A stretch of 22,786 bases of DNA from Saprospiraceae bacterium (GTDB lineage: Bacteria; Bacteroidota; Bacteroidia; Chitinophagales; Saprospiraceae): the NCBI GenBank assembly GCA_016714785.1, contig JADKCC010000068.1, positions 1 to 22,786 on the forward strand, given 5' to 3'. The translations under genes were made by a program, and so were the position numbers. The notes below the pieces were generated by a model, which saw only the letters and a list, made by a program, of their open reading frames with translations, searched no databases and had not been told where the DNA came from. Of the stretch, positions 11,599 to 20,721 are shown one piece after another. The stretch's first letter is position 1. The number at the start of each line of letters is the position of its first letter.

Positions 11599-12006
11599 AA
11601 ATACAAATTTATTATGCTGCAAGATAATACAGAAATTGAATCATCATAAGGATTAGTAGCTTTTTTTTGATCAATATAATCTAAATGTAATCACGATCAA
11701 ATATCTTTTGATGTTTCGAAATATTTTGTATTTAAAGTTGAGTGTTTTATTAGCCATTTGATACAATATTTTTTTGGGGATGTAGTCCCTTATTTTTGAA
11801 TATTTTGCACATGGAAAACAAAGGGCTCTGTACCTATAAAAAGATGATATTTTAACGCCTGGAATTAATTGAAAACATCACCGAAATTTCAATAGATATT
11901 AAATTTTTATGCTTTGAAAATGAAGAATCGTAATTTATAGCGTCATTGAAAATCTATTTCGAAATTTCAGTTTATTATACCGTCATAGTAAGCCGTTTAG
12001 TCACTA
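11599..12006. other. AT-rich intergenic stretch, nothing recognised
   Basis: About 400 bp lies between the end of the RluA-like gene and the start of the NTF2-like gene, both on the minus strand. All frames are closed and no protein motif could be pieced together from either strand. It may hold the promoter of the NTF2-permease operon and the terminator of the ribF operon. I see no clear hairpin with a T-run. Confidence 0.4.
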
Positions 12007-12728
12007 TTACTTTATCCATTTCTCCATTTGTGTGTGAGTGTCGCTTGGAATATCCTTTGGTACAGATGCTATGATTTCTACTTTTGTTGTGTGAGTGGAT
12101 GAGTGAATACCAATTTTTCAGCATGGCGTGGCTGGCGTCAAAAGTGGTCTCTCTTCTTGGAATTTTCCAATATTAAACTTTTGTGTTTAATTTCTGACAG
12201 GTAAAAAGCTTCTCGATTACCATAAGGGGGGATCAACTATCAATGGATTGCCAAGATACTGCATGTGCACTCTTACTTGGTGCATCCTGCCGTATATATC
12301 CTGATATAGACATAAGAAAAAATTACGATAGCTCTTAAGTATTTTGTAATCTGTTGTCGAAGCTTTACCACGTTTATGTGCCAACATTTTGCACTCTAGT
12401 TACTGTGGATTCGGCCAGAGGAACATCGATTCTGCCATTTTCAGGAGATGGAATACCATCCACGATGGCAAGATAATACTTCTCCATCTCTCGATTCAAA
12501 GATTTCCGACAACAGCTTGTGGGATTCTGCATTTTTGCAAAAGATTGACACCACTGGTGAATTTATCAATTCTGTGTGTACAGGAATTAGGTCTGGATAG
12601 TTTTTTAATATGGCGACAAGATTTGGTAAGTTTGGATTAAATCTATCGGGTATAGTTAATACACCTGCTTGTTTATTAACCGCAATCATAATGTCATCTT
12701 CGAATAGCATGTCTAAATTATGCTTCAA
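12007..12728 (-). CDS. RluA-family pseudouridine synthase (frame-broken)
   Basis: The N-terminal block reads MLFEDDIMIAVNKQAGVLTI, the standard opening of RluA-family enzymes without an S4 domain. Then LIPVHRIDKFTSGVNLFCKN appears after frame correction; its HRID-type motif carries the catalytic Asp. It is followed by HKLLSEIFESR, YYLAIVDG, GRIDVPLAES and GRMHQVRVHMQYLG, matching the family's GRTHQIRVHL motif. The end reads KDIPSDTHTQMEKWIK before the stop. About 240 residues. The enzyme isomerises specific uridines in rRNA or tRNA; which site cannot be told. The start is either TTG 12728 or ATG 12710. It follows the glycosyltransferase stop by 4-22 bp, third gene of the ribF operon. Confidence 0.82.
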
Positions 12729-12732
12729 ATGT

Positions 12733-13760
12733 CTAAAATTTCAATTTGCTAAATTTTTCTTTTCCTTCCAAATAGTATTTATATACTATGGAATTGTGGT
12801 ATGTTCCTTTCATATTCGGCGGATTTATTTTACTTTTTTGTATCCAATGATACTTTGTTACGGCGTTCAAATACTAATGGTAAAAATGGATATGAGAAAG
12901 ATATGTGTGCCTTGATAATAGCCAATGTTGATTTAGGTTTGCCATCTATCAAAAATTTAAGTCCTGCTAATCCATCTAAGACTAGTTTGGCAGGAATGAT
13001 CCATAATAAATTGGTCAAGCTTTCATTTTTAGTTAGCAGATAAAGGTTATTCCTAAAATTCAGAAAATCTTTTCGTGGGTTTTGATAATCCAAGGTACCA
13101 CCACCAAGATGATAAACGGTAGATGCTGTGATGCATTTGATATTATAGCCTGCACTTTTAGCCTCCAACAAAAGTCAATTTCTTCTTGATGTGCAAAAAA
13201 GCCACCATCAAACCCACCGAGTGATTTGAATAACTTCGACCTACACACCATTGTAGCACCACTAGCCCAAAATATTTCCGCATCATTACTGTATTGACCT
13301 TCGTCTTTTTCTACAGTATCAAAAATTCTACCTCTGCAAAATGGATACCCAAAAATATCTATATAGCCACCGGCAGCACCAGCGTACTCAAAGTGGTCTT
13401 TGTATTCTAATGATTTTATTACGGGCTGAACTATACCTAGGCTTTTGTCCCGTTCCATTGTATCTATTATAGGGTCCAACCAACTTTCAGTTACTAATAC
13501 ATCAGAATTGATAATGACCACATACTCGGATTGGATATTGAGTAAACCTTTGTTATAACCTTCTGCAAAACCATAATTTTTGGACAGCTCTATTATTTTG
13601 ATTTCGGATACCATTCTTTGATAAAATCTACCGATAAGTCTGAGGAATGATTATCAATGACCAATACTTCATACGTATATTTAGATGATGAATATTCTAT
13701 CATCGGTAAGTAGGACTCAATAATTCAACACCATTGTAGTTGAGAATTGCAATCGCAACT
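12733..13760 (-). CDS. Family 2 glycosyltransferase (frame-broken)
   Basis: A GT-A glycosyltransferase of about 340 residues. The N-terminal block VAIAILNYNGVELL and EVLVIDNHSSDLSVDFI are typical of GT2 enzymes. Then come NYGFAEGYNKGL, EYVVIINSDVLVTESWLDP (the DxD-like nucleotide-sugar/metal site is in NSDV), SGATMVCRSKLFKSLGGFD and FFAHQEEIDFCWRLK (acceptor/catalytic ED-like region). The C-terminus ends in GTYHNSIVYKYYLEGKEKFS. It transfers a sugar to an unknown acceptor, probably cell-surface polysaccharide or lipid. No start codon survives; the frame is entered immediately after ribF and is followed closely by the RluA gene. Frame breaks lie near 13700, 13620, 13140 and 12820. Confidence 0.87.
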
Positions 13761-13764
13761 TGCG

Positions 13765-14709
13765 CTTCTTTTTGGGTTGATGATTGAGCTGCTTAATGCC
13801 AATTGAGCATTTTTTTCATCTAATTGGAGTTGATCCTTGAGTTGATCTAAATTGTCAAATCTTATATCTTTTCTCAAAAATTCCAATATGTGAATTTGTA
13901 TCACTTTATCATATATATTCTGACTAAAGTCAAATATGTTGATCTCTATAATGATGGCTATTTGGTCTGACACGGTCGGTCTTTGCCTATGTACATCATC
14001 CCTTCAAAAGAAAGTTTGTCAATTTCTATTTTGACAGCATATACACCTTCTACGGGTATAAGTTTATCCTTTTCACTGATTTGGAGATTTGCGGTGGGAT
14101 ACCTGAGTTTAGAACCAAGTTTGTCACCATGTACTACTTTTCCCGTAAGGATATACGGATGATTCAGAAACAAGTTGGCTTCTTGATGTCTCCTGAGATC
14201 AGAGCTTTCCTTATTTTGGTGCTACTTATGGCTTTGTCTTCAATATCTTGTCTTGGGATTTCTATTACATTGAAGTGTCCCGTGGCTTCGTACTCTCAAA
14301 AAGCGATATATCGCCCGCTCTATTCAATCCAAATTTATGGTCATAACCCATGACTACGTATTGGGGATGGAAGGATGCAATTATGAATGTTTCACATACT
14401 CTCTAGGAGATTGTCGTGAAAACTCAAATGAAAATGGCACTATCACCACATTCTGAATGCCATATCCAGCAATCAATGCCAGTTTTTCATCCAAAGTATT
14501 CAATACACTGATGTCTTGAGAGGATGCATCTACAACACTTCGAGGATGTGGGTAGAAGGTTATAACTATTCACCATTGATTTCATCAGCAAGCGCTTTGA
14601 CTCGACTGATTATTTTCTGATGTCCTGAGTGCACACCGTCAAATGATCCAATAGTGATCACGGCGTTTTGGAAGTCAGGGAGTTCTTTAATATTTCTATA
14701 TATGTTCAT
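13765..14709 (-). CDS. ribF: Bifunctional riboflavin kinase / FAD synthetase (frame-broken)
   Basis: Makes FMN from riboflavin and then FAD. The N-terminal adenylyltransferase domain starts MNIYRNIKELPDFQNAV and carries ITIGSFDGVHSGHQKIISRV, the nucleotidyl-transferase GxFDGxHxGH motif. It continues with TFYPHPRSVV, FSFEFSRQSPREYV, VVMGYDHKFG and AISSTKIRKALISGD. The C-terminal riboflavin kinase domain shows HPYILTGKVVHGDKLGSKL, YPTANLQISEKDKLIPVEGV (the PTAN flavin/ATP site) and GMMYIGKRPTV after correction. It continues with NIFDFSQNIYDKVIQIHILE and ends in FLRKDIRFDNLDQLKDQL. Length about 310 residues is normal. The exact stop is obscured by frame loss where the glycosyltransferase begins. 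First gene of a minus-strand operon, divergent from mrp across about 120 bp. Confidence 0.93.
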
Positions 14710-14832
14710 GGAAGATAATAGGGGATCCATTCTATTTCGGCTATAAATTTAATAATTTTATGATTACTTTGGTTTAATATGAACAATTAACAATAAAATT
14801 AGATTTAAAAGGTAATAATTACATAAATAATA

Positions 14833-15894
14833 ATGGTTGATCATAATGTAGTAGTGGCTGCACTGAGAAATGTAAAAGATCCTAAAACAGGAAATGATAT
14901 CATTTCAGCCAAAATGGTAGAAGATTTTAAAGTGGATGATCTCAATATTTCGTTTCTATGTATTGAAAACTAATGATAGTGAGTTGAAATCAGCTAAATT
15001 TTGCATGCATATCCGAGATTGCTGTTGTTTATCCCGATGCACAAGTACATATCCATCTTAAAATCAATTCAGGAGTGGATGATGACAACGATTCCGTTTT
15101 TGCCGCAAGTAAAAAAATGTACCAGCAGTGGCATCAGGAAAGGGTGGAGTAAGGAAGTCCACCGTTTCGGTCAATCTGGCTGTGGCGCTTGCTAATGAAG
15201 GGTATAAAGTAGGTTTGATAGGTCTGCAGACCTTTATGGACCATCTATCCCTATTGATGGGTTTGAGTGGTCAGAGACCAAAGTAGAATTGCTATGTGGA
15301 AAGCATAAGATCATCCACTTGAAGCGCATGGCGTACGTGTAATTTCTATTGGTTTTATCGTTGAGCCTGAACAAGCTGTGGTCTTAAGAGGGCCGAGATT
15401 AGGTGGATTGTTAAAGCAGTTTATACAAGATTGCCTGTGGCCAGATTTAGAGTGTTTGGTCATCGATCTACCCCGGTACGGGTGATATTCAGCTTACCTT
15501 GGTGCAGACTGTTTCTGTCACTGGCGCTATTATGGTGACTACTCCGCAAGAAGTAGCTGTGATTGATGCAGTAAAAGCAATGAATATGTTTCTATTGCCC
15601 AATGTCAACGTGCCAATCTTAGAGTGTAGAAAATATGAGTTTGGTTTCCACTGCTGAATTGCCTGAGAATAAGTATTATTTTTGGAAAAGGCGGTGGGGA
15701 ACACTTAGCTGAATGGCAGAGACGGCACGCTTGCTGAAATTCTATAGTACAGAGGTGCGAGAAGCTGGTGACAGTGGAATCCTGCGTCAGAAGGACGATC
15801 CGTTAACAGATATTTTTAGAAAGTTGCCCAAAATACTGTTAAACAAGTAAAATTGAGGCATGATCTATATGATCCAACGCGAATTGTATGGTAG
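14833..15894 (+). CDS. mrp: Mrp/ApbC-type P-loop ATPase, Fe-S cluster carrier (frame-broken)
   Basis: About 355 residues. An N-terminal MIP18/DUF59-like domain starts MVDHNVVVAALRNVKDPKTG. The ATPase core shows a deviant Walker A, readable as ASGKGGVGKSTVSVNLAVAL with one base change or indel. It continues with NEGYKVGLIDADLYGPSIPI after correction, EAHGVRVISIGF, VVLRGPRLGGLLKQF, LVIDLPPGTGDIQLTLVQ and MVTTPQEVAVIDAVKAMNMF. The CxxC region that binds the cluster is damaged (about 15620-15660). The end reads RHDLYDPTRIVW. It loads Fe-S clusters onto apo-proteins in the cytosol. It is followed at 69 bp by a NifU C-terminal-domain protein, a common Bacteroidota Fe-S pairing. Confidence 0.92.
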
Positions 15895-15963
15895 ATCAAA
15901 GTTGAAACTAATTATTACCCATTTGTATTGCTTCTTTGTTTGGAATTTTATTAACTTTGTGAT

Positions 15964-16227
15964 ATGATTATAATACCTGTCTCTGAAATGTTTGAAAAAG
16001 TAAATAAAGCGCTTGATGAAATAAGGCCGCACTTGGCAGTGGATGGTGGGAATATTGGGTTGGTCGAAGTAACGATGATCTCATAGTACGTATCAAATGG
16101 ATGGGCAATTGTGAACATTGTTCGATGTCAGCTATGACTATGAAAAGCAGGAGTAGAACAAGCTATTAAGTCAAGATTGCTAGAGATCAAATCAGTAGAA
16201 GCAATAAATGGATTTCATTTGTTATGA
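15964..16227 (+). CDS. NifU C-terminal-domain Fe-S scaffold protein (frame-broken)
   Basis: About 88 residues: FEKVNKALDEIRPHLAVDGG, then NIGLVEV, IVRIKWMGNCEHCSMSAMTM and GVEQAIKSRLLEIKSVEAIN, ending GFHLL. LxxDGG and the CxxC (here CEHC) that binds or transfers an Fe-S cluster are both visible, so this is a NifU_C/Nfu-type carrier without an N-terminal IscU domain. Size is typical for the stand-alone form. Two single-base breaks lie near 16075 and 16148. It follows mrp, the other Fe-S carrier, and its TGA overlaps the pyrF ATG (ATGA, 16224-16227), which implies translational coupling. The start could be ATG 15964 or the ATG at 15988. Confidence 0.88.
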
Positions 16228-17027
16228 ACAGAAAAAGAGCTTGTCTCCAATATACATTCAAAGAAAAACTTCTTATGTATAGGGTTAGATACCGATATTC
16301 AAAAGATACCTACTCACCTTTTATCTTCAGATGATCCTGTTTTTGAATTTAACAAAGCCATCATAGATGCTACTTCAGATCTGTGTGTAGCTTACAAACC
16401 TAATATTGCATTTTACGAAAGTTTAGGGCCAAAAGGTTGGGTTTCATTAGAAAAAACTATGGACTATATACCGAAAAATATCTTCACCATCGCAGATGCT
16501 AAACGAGGTGACATAGGCAACACGAGCAAGATGTATGCTAAGACATTTTTTGAATATTTTGATTTTGATGCTGTAACTGTGGCTCCGTATATGGGCATCG
16601 ATTCTGTTACTCCTTTTTTAGAGTTTGATGACAAATGGGTGATATTGTTAGATTGACGTCCAATGTGGGAAGTCATGATTTTCAACAAACGGTAGGGAAC
16701 AATGGTCAAAAACTATATGAAACGGTGATAAAAAAAGCTCAAGAATGGGGAAATCCCGATAATCTAATATATGTGATAGGTGCTACTCATCCTTCGTCAT
16801 TTGCCGACATTAGAGAAATGGCCAAAGAATATTTCTTTCTTGTACCTGGCGTAGGTGCACAGGGAGGAGATATGGATGCGGTAATCCAATATGGGCGCAA
16901 TAAAGAAATAGGATTGCTTATCAATTCATCGCGAGAAATCATCTATGCAGGAAATGGAGAAAATTTCCAAGACGCAGTCAGGGCAAAAGCCCAAGAGATG
17001 GTAGGTAAGATGAGTGGGTATATATGA
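16224..17027 (+). CDS. pyrF: Orotidine 5'-phosphate decarboxylase, type 2 (frame-broken)
   Basis: Catalyses the last step of UMP synthesis. Corrected length is about 268 residues, fitting the larger type-2 PyrF. The sequence runs CIGLDTDIQKIP after correction, VFEFNKAIIDATSDLCVAYK (substrate Lys), NIAFYESLGPKGWVSLEKTM and NIFTIADAKRGDIGNTSKMY, with the catalytic D-x-K-R-x-D. It continues with VTVAPYMGIDSVTPFLEF, TSNVGSHDFQ, IYVIGATHP, FFLVPGVGAQGGDMDAVIQY (phosphate loop) and NSSREIIYAG, ending EMVGKMSGYI. Only two or three frame breaks (near 16235-16280 and 16650) are needed, so this is one of the better preserved genes of the left part. The start ATG overlaps the upstream stop. Confidence 0.95.
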
Positions 17028-17243
17028 GAGATGAGATAGGAGATTTGAGTTATAAGAGACTTGCCTGATTAAGATGTAATGGTCAAGCGGGTGAAATTGG
17101 GGTGAAGAGATAGGAATTATAAGGAATTGGTTATCAGAAATGATGTTTCGTTCAAAAACAGCATAATATGGCTCATAATATAACTTAACATATTTTAAAA
17201 GTAAGCGGACTATTGCATAATCTAATATCAAAAATATTGCTAA

Positions 17244-18031
17244 AATGAAAACAAATCATTCAACACCTAACTTAAAGCATGTCTTAATCTTCTTTTATTT
17301 TCTTAACCTGATATCTGTAGGCAATAGTCAAGACAAATATTTTCAAGTTCCAAATCGGTGGGCAGTTGATGCAAAATTATAATTTAGATGGCGTAATCAC
17401 TAAAGGTATTGGTTTGGGTGGCGGATATGTTGAAAGCAAACAAAGCGTAGTGACTACATTCAATCAGGATATTTCATTAACCTATTCATTCAATAGGAAG
17501 ATGCTGTAATCCTTGGAGTGGACTTTATAGTACCTGCAGAAGGATTGATGCAATTGCGTATAATGATACCCAGGGTAGTAATAACTTTTATGATGTGAAA
17601 GCTTGTTATGAAAACTATGTCGTGTACCTATTATATCAATATACTGAATGGATGTCACCAACATGGAATATACATGCTTCAATAGGACCTATGTGGGCAA
17701 AAATCATAATCAAGGAGATTGGTTTTGTACTGTTAAATTCAATTATTTTTCAGGCATCGGAAAGCTAGGTGTACAGTCCAAACTAAGTGACCATTTATCT
17801 TTAGAATTGAATGTTATGGCCATACGGTCTTTGACCAATATCGTAGATGAAAGTCAAGGCGCTATTGGCAGTATTGTTCCGTTTTTGGTTGATTGGACTT
17901 TAGAGTTGGGTATCAGTTTTGAACAGATTATCTATGTTGAAAAGGATCGTATCAGAATAAGGTTGTGTAACTATGATGGACTTGCAAATTTGTTTGCAAG
18001 AATAGAAGAAGACGGAGTCTGGATCAAGTAA
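17244..18031 (+). CDS. Probable exported outer-membrane beta-barrel-like protein (frame-broken)
   Basis: The start MKTNHSTPNLKH is followed by a hydrophobic stretch (VLIFFYFLNLISVGNS) and then QDKYF, which looks like a signal peptide with cleavage near Ser-Gln. The remainder alternates aromatic and small residues as barrel strands do: GVITKGIGLGGGYVESKQ, DISLTYSFNRKDAVILG, YVVYLLYQYTE, SPTWNIHASIGPMWAKII, GKLGVQSKLSDHLSLELN and WTLELGISFE at the probable true C-terminus. The last ~30 codons (from about 17945) run into a palindromic repeat rather than more barrel, so the real stop is probably near 17930. The function is not recognised. It stands alone downstream of pyrF after a 216-bp gap. Frame breaks lie near 17350, 17500, 17550 and 17740. 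Confidence 0.6.
17945..18000. repeat. Palindromic (REP-like) repeat copy 1: spacer plus 8-bp-stem hairpin
   Basis: CTTGCAAATTTGTTTGCAAG (17981-18000) is a perfect 8-bp inverted repeat with a TTTG loop. The ~33 bases before it (17948-17980) resemble the bases after the hairpin at 22736-22754: both read as Ile-Arg-x-Arg-x-Cys-Asn-Tyr in one frame, with about 17 of 28 aligned bases equal by eye. Such units, with a hairpin and conserved spacer, behave like dispersed REP elements. The copy lies at the 3' end of the barrel-like gene. Confidence 0.5.
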
Positions 18032-18470
18032 TAACTGATTTGGCTTCATATTAGACTTATAGGTTTACCTTTTAAGTGACTAAAGGTTATGGGAGCGTAG
18101 TGGGATTGCCTATGGAGCGTCTATATATGCTGGTCGGGCCAAGGTCGGCACAACTCGACTCAACGTCGTGACAACTCTCGGCACAACCCATTTGAGAATT
18201 TAGGAGAAAATAGGCAGTTTTGTTAGTTTTTTATGGTTTAAGGCTTTGCAATTTGGTTAAAAATGCTTGTTACAAAGATATGCTTTTATAGTGAGAAATT
18301 CAAGGGTTTGTGGATGATTTTTTATTTTTTATTTTAGGATTTCATCTGCGAAGGGCTCATGCAGTTTTTTGTTTAACCATCTCCAGAAACCTTTAAATTA
18401 AAGCCAAAAAGGCGGAAAGAGCCTTAATATGATAAAACATTTTCTGTTTTAAATATTTTTGTATTCTGTA
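18032..18470. other. Intergenic region without a recognised gene
   Basis: No frame gives a protein I recognise. A short imperfect hairpin (ACCTTT at 18067-18072, AAAGGT at 18082-18087) could terminate the upstream gene but lacks a clear T-run. The stretch 18130-18190 is more GC-rich than its surroundings and repeats CGGCACAAC twice (about 18148 and 18180). Its origin is unknown. Confidence 0.35.
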
Positions 18471-18797
18471 CAATATGTTAACTAAAGTTTTGGGGCAAAT
18501 TTTTCACAATAACTACACTCTTAACTTTGAATCAAATTCAATTGTGCTCTTTGGCGTTAAAGATTGTACTGTATGTATGGCATTGTCGCTCGAGCCGCGC
18601 TCCCCATCCCTTACGGGTGCCTTCACTTCTCGCATTGTCATACTCGACCTTCCAGGATCGTTCAGTTATACTTTTTTGCATTGCCAAAAAAAGTAAACAA
18701 AAAACGCTAGTTCCACAAATCGCTCCACGTACCGGAACAGGCTCCCCAAGGAGAGTAAACCTTGGTATTACTACATCTCCCAAAGCAATATGTTAAC
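18471..18797. repeat. Segment bounded by 12-bp direct repeats, possible small inserted element
   Basis: CAATATGTTAAC occurs at 18471-18482 and again at 18786-18797, flanking about 300 bp. The enclosed DNA is richer in GC in its middle (18590-18780) than the sequence on either side and is open in three frames for 70-90 codons. None of these reads like a real protein: they are rich in Ser, Arg, Pro and Cys. The ends show only weak inverted similarity (TTTTGGGG near 18488, CCCAAAG near 18779-18785). It could be a short non-autonomous element with a target duplication, or a dispersed intergenic repeat; no transposase is present. Confidence 0.35.
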
Positions 18798-19068
18798 ATT
18801 GTATTTCTAAATCTTCTTGTAAATTCTTTTAAGATGTTGATTATTAGTAGACATAAATCCATTTATAAACTCCGAAACTTCAGAATGTTAAGATATCTTT
18901 ATTGGTTTGGATTGATTTTTTTGCCTTGTAAAATGTTATGAAAATCTTAAAGCAAAGTATTTTAGTCCGACTAATGTCATGAATGCGACTTTATGAATGT
19001 TAAAATTGTTATTTAAAGGAATATTAATGATTGTAATTTCGTTTAATGTATAACTAAAATATATCATC
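18798..19068. other. AT-rich upstream region of the 19069 gene
   Basis: All frames are closed. It is the likely promoter region of the hypothetical gene at 19069. TAATTTCG at 19034-19041 is one base from the Bacteroidota -7 consensus (TAnnTTTG), but no -33 box at the right distance is evident. The ribosome-binding region is AT-rich, as usual in this phylum. Confidence 0.3.
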
Positions 19069-20047
19069 ATGGCAACGCAAGTATCATTGGTAAAATTTGT
19101 TGGGAGAATAGGTAATATTGTCCATTATATTTCGAATAATAGGTTGGTATCAAGAACGATCGGCAAGGTAGATATTGTCAAGATGCGCACAGCTCCGCAA
19201 TATGAAGAAACGCGCAAAAATCAGTCAGAATTTTCGATAGCGACTAAAGCTGGACAGCTGTTTCGACAGGGAATGATGCACTTAACAAGTGGGTGTACCA
19301 ATTATGCATATCCTGTAGAAGTAATGCAACTTATGCTCAAGACACTACGAGCAGACACGACACAACCTAAAGGCCATAAACAAATAAGTAATGGGCTTAA
19401 AAATGCGGAAACACAACAAGCTTTTAGTCGATTGAAAATCTTTAGTAAACGAGAGTGTGAGATGTATCAAGGAACCTTAATAAAGCGTTCGCCCGACCAA
19501 AAAAGCATGGCGACTCAATCGCAATTTACTCTTCGGCAAAGGGATCAACGGAGACCAAATGACCGTAAAAATAGGATATTATCATGTAGATTTTGAAAAT
19601 CGAGTGGCTAAATATGAAGATGCCTTATCTATCGCCTGTCATCGCAATGAAAAGATCGAATACAGCGACTTTATCTTACCAAAAGTCAATGGAATAGGCA
19701 CTCCGTGGACCTTTGTAGTGCTACAAGTGTGGCAAGAAGGCAGCATCCAAGATGTGACAGGCATGACATTTATGTCTATGCTAGATGTGATCGCCCATGA
19801 AGTGAAAAATAAAGTTACTGATGAAGAAAATGTGCAAAAACTATATACATGTGGGCTGGAAATAGAAGAAGGGCACGGATCGCATGGATTGCATGGATTG
19901 CAAAGGGGCAAAACGTCTAAATTGCATAATCAAGTGGATTATTCTGTATCATTGATGCATGAGCATAGTCGCATTAGGGAGAGCATGATTAAAATTGGCG
20001 GGCAAAATGATTGGGATGAAGTGATAGGGAAGATGGTTGTTAGATAG
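19069..20047 (+). CDS. Conserved-type Bacteroidota hypothetical protein, split by a frameshift
   Basis: The ATG at 19069 begins MATQVSLVKFVGRIGNIVHY, followed by a basic strand-rich segment (SNNRLVSRTIGKVDIVKMRT) and EETRKNQSEFSIATKAGQLF. This layout (short basic N-terminus, 'GxIGNI', 'TRxNxSEF', 'AxKAGxLxR') resembles a hypothetical family recurrent in Saprospiraceae-like genomes; that match is from memory, so the name is withheld. The first frame ends at 19596. The continuation is in another frame, which is open upstream of ATG 19559 (LFGKGINGDQMTVKIGYYH) and runs to 20047. The two halves together make about 325 residues. The break lies around 19440-19550. The second half is strand-rich (WTFVVLQVWQEG). 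Near its end is a 9-bp tandem repeat encoding HGLHGL (19882-19899). Function unknown. Confidence 0.6.
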
Positions 20048-20143
20048 GTGATTTGAGATAGTAGAGATGAGATTTGATATCTTTTACAGTCATGGTTTTG
20101 TAGGATATGGTCCGGAAAGGGATTACGACTGGATGGGTCAGCA

Positions 20144-20174
20144 TCAGCCAGAATGTCAGCCAGAATGTCAGCCA
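20144..20174. repeat. 12-bp tandem repeat, 2.6 copies
   Basis: TCAGCCAGAATG is present at 20144-20155 and 20156-20167 without change, followed by a partial third copy TCAGCCA. It lies in the 180-bp gap between two hypothetical genes. This may be a small variable-number repeat or slippage product. Confidence 0.6.
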
Positions 20175-20231
20175 AAATAAAGCATGCCTAAACATAAAAT
20201 TCATTCTGTTTAAGGGGGGCAACATGCTCCA

Positions 20232-20678
20232 GTGTATCCACATATAATGCAAATGTATAAATATTATGGCAAAGCCATAGCAACACCTCGACGTAGGCGC
20301 AGCCTACGCCGAACGGGGAATAGCTATTTCCCTTTTCAGACTTTCAATGATGGTGGTAGTATTTTTTTAGTTTTTGTTACTGAATGTGAAAAGATTCAAA
20401 TTAAGGAATTTATTCATGTTAACTCCATAGTATCTACTTTGACAAACAAACATGGCGGTCCTGTTGTAGATGTTAGGTCATTATATTCAAATTTCATTTT
20501 TGAAATGAAACTACAAGTAACAAGTGAAGGAAATTTTAATAAAATTCAAAGTCAACTTGATGCCAATACAATTGAAGTTACAATAAATTGTCCACCTACC
20601 GAAGTCCTTGATGTGATAAAATTGAATGAAGCTATAAATGGTGCAACATACATTGAGTTCTTTACGATAAAAGTGTAA
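20232..20678 (+). CDS. Hypothetical protein, possibly the N-terminal part of the downstream toxin gene
   Basis: An open stretch of 149 codons. The first ~35 codons are unlike the rest: they run through a GC-rich palindrome (20292-20308) and read basic (TPRRRRSLRRTG), so the true start may be further in or the front may be a repeat insertion. From about residue 38 the protein looks genuine: FNDGGSIFLVFVTECEKIQI, HVNSIVSTLTNKHGGPVVDV, FIFEMKLQVTSEGNFNKIQS, ANTIEVTINCPPTEVLDVIK and AINGATYIEFFTIKV at the end. No family is recognised. Frame remnants after its stop (SVTLLHTSLGKFALYDDLKH, 20672-20732) appear to link it to the toxin frame. One frame-broken gene from 20232 to 21933 is therefore possible. 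Confidence 0.45.
   Translation: MYPHIMQMYKYYGKAIATPRRRRSLRRTGNSYFPFQTFNDGGSIFLVFVTECEKIQIKEFIHVNSIVSTLTNKHGGPVVDVRSLYSNFIFEMKLQVTSEGNFNKIQSQLDANTIEVTINCPPTEVLDVIKLNEAINGATYIEFFTIKV
20292..20308. repeat. GC-rich 7-bp-stem hairpin
   Basis: CGTAGGC-GCA-GCCTACG is a perfect inverted repeat with a three-base loop. It is followed at 20315-20332 by a second, imperfect palindrome (GGGGAATAGCTATTTCCC). The pair is GC-rich in an AT-rich setting and resembles the hairpin size of the copies at 17981 and 22736, though the sequence differs. Confidence 0.45.
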
Positions 20679-20721
20679 CATTATTACATACCAGTTTAGG
20701 CAAATTTGCACTTTATGATGA

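Noticed and set aside
17926..18031. C-terminal extension of the barrel-like protein
   Set aside because: From about 17945 the codons read through the palindromic repeat and lose barrel character; the true stop is probably earlier.
18475..18796. Overlapping open frames of 73-89 codons on both strands
   Set aside because: Three mutually overlapping frames with compositions rich in Ser/Arg/Pro/Cys and no domain-like pattern; best explained by a GC-richer repeat segment lacking stop codons.
19639..19911. Minus-strand frame with repeated Cys-Asn-Pro (CNPCNPCDPC)
   Set aside because: Antisense shadow of the 9-bp tandem repeat in the plus-strand hypothetical gene; no independent start context or homology pattern.
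20144..20174. Possible CRISPR-like array
   Set aside because: Units are 12 bp, directly abutting and without spacers; a simple tandem repeat.
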